Below are positions 61,087-64,000 of a stretch of DNA of 64,000 nt, in pieces. The DNA comes from Virgibacillus_F flavescens (lineage in GTDB: Bacteria; Bacillota; Bacilli; Bacillales; Amphibacillaceae), in the NCBI RefSeq assembly GCF_050574275.1, contig NZ_CP192260.1, positions 62,001-126,000 of the forward strand, read 5' to 3'. The position numbers were made by a program, and so were the translations under genes. The notes under the pieces are model-generated. The model was not told where the DNA came from, searched no databases, and worked only from the letters and a program-made list of their open reading frames with translations. The number at the start of each line of letters is the position of its first letter. Positions within the stretch are counted from its first letter, which is position 1.

Positions 61087-61503
61087 TTATTCCTGTATCG
61101 TTTTACGAAAACCGTAGAAAGGTCGAAACTTTAACTTCTCATAAAAAGATTTTGATGTGCTTGATCCGAGTAATTCCATTCTGGTCTTAGGATATTTAGC
61201 ATGCACATACTGTAATATTTTTTTTCCAATTCCAGATCCCCGAAGCTCTTTATCAATAATCACTTCACAAATAAATAAGGTAATCTGCTTATCCGTCATT
61301 CCTCTCACATATCCAACGATTTTTTCATCGATCAGCGCTACATAAGTAATATTTGAATTCTCTAGTGCTTCTCTTGTTTCTTCAGCTCGCTCAACTAATG
61401 TATTCCAGCCTTCAAGCTCATTTAACTTATTAATTTGAGGGAAATCTTCCTCTTCGTACTCGCGAAAAATTACTTCTTTCCCATTATCCAATGTTGCCTG
61501 CAT
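61087..61503 (-). CDS. GNAT acetyltransferase
   Basis: 138 residues. IVGYVRGMTDKQITLFICEVIIDKELRGSGIGKKILQYV contains the acetyl-CoA loop (RGSGIG), and LLGSSTSKSFYEKLKFRPF follows. Single-domain GNAT of unknown substrate. Its start overlaps the stop of the NUDIX gene by one base. Confidence 0.9.
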   Translation of the reverse strand: MQATLDNGKEVIFREYEEEDFPQINKLNELEGWNTLVERAEETREALENSNITYVALIDEKIVGYVRGMTDKQITLFICEVIIDKELRGSGIGKKILQYVHAKYPKTRMELLGSSTSKSFYEKLKFRPFYGFRKTIQE

Positions 61504-61952
61504 TATAATTCCTCCATGTATGCCTGAATTACTTTGAGATCAGGTGGGCTCATATTTTCGGGCAGTTTATCCAGCGAAAAGAACTGCAGCGCCTGCACTT
61601 CTTCATTGTCCACTCGTAAATCACCCTGATAATCACGACAGACGAAAGCCGATATTACATTATACGACTCGTCACCGTGAGGATATTTGTAATAGAAGTC
61701 CTTACCAGATAATTGCTTAAAAAAAAACAAGCTGTTTGCTATAAGTCCTGTCTCTTCCAGCAACTCTCTCTTAGCTACATCCTCTAGCGTCTCACCTGGC
61801 TCCATAGAACCTCCAGCTAATCCCCAACAATTATTATCCTGTCGCAGCTGCAGCAGTAATCGATCAGCTTTATCCAATACTATAACACTGGAACCCGCGA
61901 CAATAAGCGGTCTAGATCCCACCAGCTTTCTTAAATCCATCACGTACCCCAT
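61503..61952 (-). CDS. NUDIX hydrolase
   Basis: 149 residues. NUDIX box GGSMEPGETLEDVAKRELLEETGL. The N-terminal MGYVMDLRKLVGSRPLIVAGSSVIV and the later YPHGDESYNVISAFVC resemble ADP-ribose or nucleotide-diphosphate hydrolases such as MutT-like YtkD relatives. It overlaps the 3' end of the P-loop kinase gene by 41 bases. Confidence 0.9.
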   Translation of the reverse strand: MGYVMDLRKLVGSRPLIVAGSSVIVLDKADRLLLQLRQDNNCWGLAGGSMEPGETLEDVAKRELLEETGLIANSLFFFKQLSGKDFYYKYPHGDESYNVISAFVCRDYQGDLRVDNEEVQALQFFSLDKLPENMSPPDLKVIQAYMEEL

Positions 61953-62472
61953 TTATTTTCTCCCCCACTAAATATTTCTCCAACGCTTTGTTGTTTGGCA
62001 AACTAACCACATTATCATTATACATTTCTAGCTTTTTCAGAATTGCTACCTTCTCTTTTTCAAACTGGTGATTCCACTTAAACATTTTCCAAAAAATCTT
62101 TAATGAAGGAACATAGTTAGCTTTTTCGCGGCCAAGCTTCTGAAGCAAATATCTGCGAATAATGCGATAGATTCGCACAAAATATTTCGTATCAATTACT
62201 AGAATTACATCTGCCTCTTGAATGCTTTTCATGACCCAGTCAAAGCTGTGTACACCTTCTATAATCCACGCTTCTCTATTCAATAAGGTTGCGAAATAAT
62301 TATCTCTTTCCTCTGGAGTCCGCTTTACATCGTGTATTTCTTCGTTTTCTCGTCGTTTCCAAACGACATTATCCAGCTCAAAGCAAGCAATACCAGTCTT
62401 TTCTGATAGCCTCCGAGCAAATGTTGTTTTACCGCTTCCCACTGATCCAATAATATGTATTTTTGTTTGCAC
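61912..62472 (-). CDS. P-loop kinase (adenylate-kinase/FlaR-like)
   Basis: 186 residues. P-loop HIIGSVGSGKTTFARRL, then FELDNVVWKRRENEEIHDVKR, EAWIIEGVHSFDWVMKSIQEADVILVIDTK. This is the 'topology modulation'/FlaR-type group of P-loop proteins. Function uncertain, probably a small-molecule kinase. It overlaps the NUDIX gene and forms a NUDIX-kinase-NUDIX run. Confidence 0.85.
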   Translation of the reverse strand: MQTKIHIIGSVGSGKTTFARRLSEKTGIACFELDNVVWKRRENEEIHDVKRTPEERDNYFATLLNREAWIIEGVHSFDWVMKSIQEADVILVIDTKYFVRIYRIIRRYLLQKLGREKANYVPSLKIFWKMFKWNHQFEKEKVAILKKLEMYNDNVVSLPNNKALEKYLVGEKINGVRDGFKKAGGI

Positions 62473-62497
62473 ATCTTCAACCCTTTATGCTTAGAAA

Positions 62498-62905
62498 TTA
62501 GAAATTTACTAAAAATGGATGATTTTCTTCATTTAAAGAATCTTCTATTCTGGCACGGAAATTCTTCCACGTCACCATCTTAAGCGCCTCTTCCAATGGA
62601 AAGTAAGCTACTTCAAGACTCTCGCTGCTGGTCGTTAATTCTCCTCCAACCGGTCGCGCCAGGAATAACGTATTACAGATACTCTTAGCCACATTCTGGT
62701 AAATTCCGCAAAACTTTATGACTTCAATATCTATTCCGGATTCTTCCTTTGTTTCCCGAATCGCTGCATCTGTCAGCGACTCACCTTCTTCCACTTGCCC
62801 ACCTGGCATTTCCCAGCCTCTGCGTGGTCCTTTAATTAATAACAATTCACCTTCGTCATTCAGCACAATGGTTGCTGCTGATACGATATGCTTTGGTGCA
62901 TTCAT
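62498..62905 (-). CDS. NUDIX hydrolase
   Basis: 135 residues. NUDIX box GGQVEEGESLTDAAIRETKEESGI, with an N-terminal SAATIVLNDEGELLLIKGPRRGWEMP strand typical of MutT/YjhB-like members. Substrate unknown. It is followed 25 bases on by the P-loop kinase gene in the same direction. Confidence 0.9.
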   Translation of the reverse strand: MNAPKHIVSAATIVLNDEGELLLIKGPRRGWEMPGGQVEEGESLTDAAIRETKEESGIDIEVIKFCGIYQNVAKSICNTLFLARPVGGELTTSSESLEVAYFPLEEALKMVTWKNFRARIEDSLNEENHPFLVNF

Positions 62906-62919
62906 TATAGACGCTCCTT

Positions 62920-63348
62920 TTAATCATAGAATGTCATATGTTTTTTATCTTTTCTATAGTAATCCAACCGATCCTGAAGCGTACCGGTATGCAACTCAAA
63001 TTTATGCCCATCCAGATCTGTAAAATAAATGGACTTCTTATCCTGACTATCCCGTTTTCGTCCGTCCAGGATAGTTGCGCCATGTTTTTCAAGATGCTCA
63101 CAAGCCGCCTCAAAATCTGCCTCAGCAATACTGAAAGCAGTATGTGTATAGGAGCCATGTATCTCCTGCCGCGGTATATCTTTTTCCTCATTTAGAGCAA
63201 GCCATAGTCCGTTCAAATCAAAATAAGCAGTGCTCTTACCTTTAACCAGAAGTTTGGCATTAAGTACTGTCTGATAAAAGACTATCGACTCTTCCAGATT
63301 GGAAACAGAAAATAATAGATGATTGATTCCCTTTAGTTGCAAGTTCAT
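62920..63348 (-). CDS. fosB: FosB metallothiol transferase (fosfomycin resistance)
   Basis: 142-residue VOC-superfamily enzyme that adds a thiol (bacillithiol or cysteine) to fosfomycin. It is near-identical in pattern to Bacillus FosB: GINHLLFSVSNLEESIVFYQ, AYFDLNGLWLALNEEKDIPR, THTAFS, DKKSIYFTDLDGHKFELHTGTLQDRLDYY, HMTFYD. Metal ligands are expected at His10, His69 and Glu118. AGGAGG precedes the ATG. Chromosomal fosB is normal in Bacillaceae. Confidence 0.94.
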   Translation of the reverse strand: MNLQLKGINHLLFSVSNLEESIVFYQTVLNAKLLVKGKSTAYFDLNGLWLALNEEKDIPRQEIHGSYTHTAFSIAEADFEAACEHLEKHGATILDGRKRDSQDKKSIYFTDLDGHKFELHTGTLQDRLDYYRKDKKHMTFYD

Positions 63349-63365
63349 CCTCCTTTAAAGTCGTT

Positions 63366-63574
63366 GCTGCTGAAAAATAGTACATACTTGGTAAATCTGC
63401 CGTCGCATCTTCGAATATACTTCGCTTTCCGCGGGCGAGTGTCGAGCCTCTTCGGACTGGCGTCCTACGGGTCTCGCCGATCTCTTAATTCCCGCAGGAG
63501 TCTTCGTATATTCGAAGATGCTAGGTTGAGTTGAACATGTTACCTATTAAAATCTACCACTTTTTCAGTGAATC
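63366..63574 (-). mobile_element. MITE-like repeat family B, copy 2
   Basis: About 209 bp in opposite orientation to copy 1. Right end ACTTTTTCAGTG (63559-63570) and left end CTGCTGAAAAAT (63368-63379), inner inverted pair GCATCTTCGAATATAC / GTATATTCGAAGATGC (63405-63526), and the GC-rich core with CGCGGGCGAGT and CCCGCAGGAGTC. No coding capacity. Confidence 0.7.
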
Positions 63575-63581
63575 TTTAAAT

Positions 63582-63977
63582 CTATGGAGCGACCAGTTCT
63601 ACTTTTATTCGATCGGGGTCTTCAAAGAAAACAGCATAATAATCTGATCCGCCTGCATACGGATGCGCATCCGTATATAATATCGTTACATTCTTTTTCT
63701 TTAATTTACTTGTCACTTCGTCGACATGCGCGCGGGATTCAGCGTGAAATGCTAGATGGTTCAGTCCAACTCGTCGCCTGTGATAGGGCACATCAAGAAA
63801 TTCTTCATCTGTCTGAACAAAAACAATATAGGAGTCACCAAGCTTGTAGCTGCGACCCGCGTCCCATTTTTGATAGACATAATATCCTAAGTCCTCAAGA
63901 AACCAGCCCCAAAATTCAACTGATTGTTTCAAGTCTGATACGTATAATTCCACATGGTGGATTAATCCTCTGGTCAT
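63582..63977 (-). CDS. VOC-family (glyoxalase/bleomycin-resistance-like) protein
   Basis: 131 residues. GLIHHVELYVSDLKQSVEFWGWFLEDLGY, VGLNHLAFHAESRAHVDEV and FFEDPDRIKVELV are the VOC half-site pattern with His/Glu metal ligands. It may be a lyase, dioxygenase or drug-binding protein; not assignable. It starts at 63977, 23 bases from the window edge. Confidence 0.88.
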   Translation of the reverse strand: MTRGLIHHVELYVSDLKQSVEFWGWFLEDLGYYVYQKWDAGRSYKLGDSYIVFVQTDEEFLDVPYHRRRVGLNHLAFHAESRAHVDEVTSKLKKKNVTILYTDAHPYAGGSDYYAVFFEDPDRIKVELVAP

Positions 63978-64000
63978 GAGTTACCCCCGTATTATTTAAT

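Noticed and set aside
1..64000. CRISPR arrays, tRNA and rRNA genes, intact transposases or integrases
   Set aside because: None could be recognised; the only regular repeats are the 20-21 bp degenerate arrays without conserved full-length repeats or spacers.

Overview
The window is chromosomal DNA from a low-GC, endospore-forming Firmicute of the family Bacillaceae. The gene content and the GC-rich interspersed repeats resemble the Oceanobacillus/Virgibacillus/Lentibacillus group, but the species is not determined. Evidence includes strong AGGAGG-type ribosome binding sites, ATG/GTG/TTG starts, a CotY/CotZ spore-coat gene, an sps-like spore polysaccharide operon, yfmR, ypvA, yeaC-yeaD and fosB. 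No rRNA, tRNA, CRISPR array or intact transposase gene was seen.

Layout. (1) 1-8.5 kb: tryptophan catabolism. kynU-kynB-kynA and an NSS-type amino-acid transporter run rightward. They are divergent from an aminotransferase and a ThDP-dependent enzyme that runs off the left edge. A CoA-disulfide reductase follows. (2) 8.5-9.4 kb: a repeat island, one interspersed repeat nested in another. (3) 9.4-16.7 kb: an unknown protein, a TerC-family membrane protein, a C45-type amidohydrolase, an unknown membrane protein and the ABC-F protein YfmR. (4) 16.7-20.6 kb: riboflavin operon ribD-ribE-ribBA-ribH behind an FMN riboswitch. (5) 20.6-34.5 kb: a long leftward operon for a nonulosonic (pseudaminic-type) acid and a surface polysaccharide. 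It has homologues of PseB, PseC, PseH, PseG and PseI, an SpsF-type cytidylyltransferase, two SpsB-like transferases, methyltransferases and a pyruvyltransferase-like protein. The first gene, pseB, carries a homopolymer frameshift at its 5' end. (6) 35.5-47.2 kb: a spore-surface island. It holds four related CsxC/SPOCS-like proteins, a coiled-coil protein next to a JAMM metallopeptidase and a 47-residue peptide ending in GGCCGRIM, an actin-like ParM-family ATPase with a small partner, and CotY/CotZ. Several of these genes have sigma-K-like promoter sequences (AC, about 16-17 bases, CATANNNTA). (7) 47-52 kb: a P1-family peptidase and a MoxR/DUF58/membrane-protein operon. (8) 52-64 kb: YpvA helicase, an RluA-type pseudouridine synthase, then a run of small housekeeping or resistance enzymes (GNAT, NUDIX, P-loop kinases, nucleotidyltransferase, VOC, FosB), one of them a frameshifted acetyltransferase.

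The most unusual content is the 36.8-47.2 kb island, where a cytomotive-type actin operon and a JAMM peptidase module sit among predicted exosporium/coat genes. Also unusual are short intergenic arrays of degenerate 20- or 21-bp units, about two helical turns, at four loci.

All product names come from reading the translated sequence and recalling family motifs; no database search was run.
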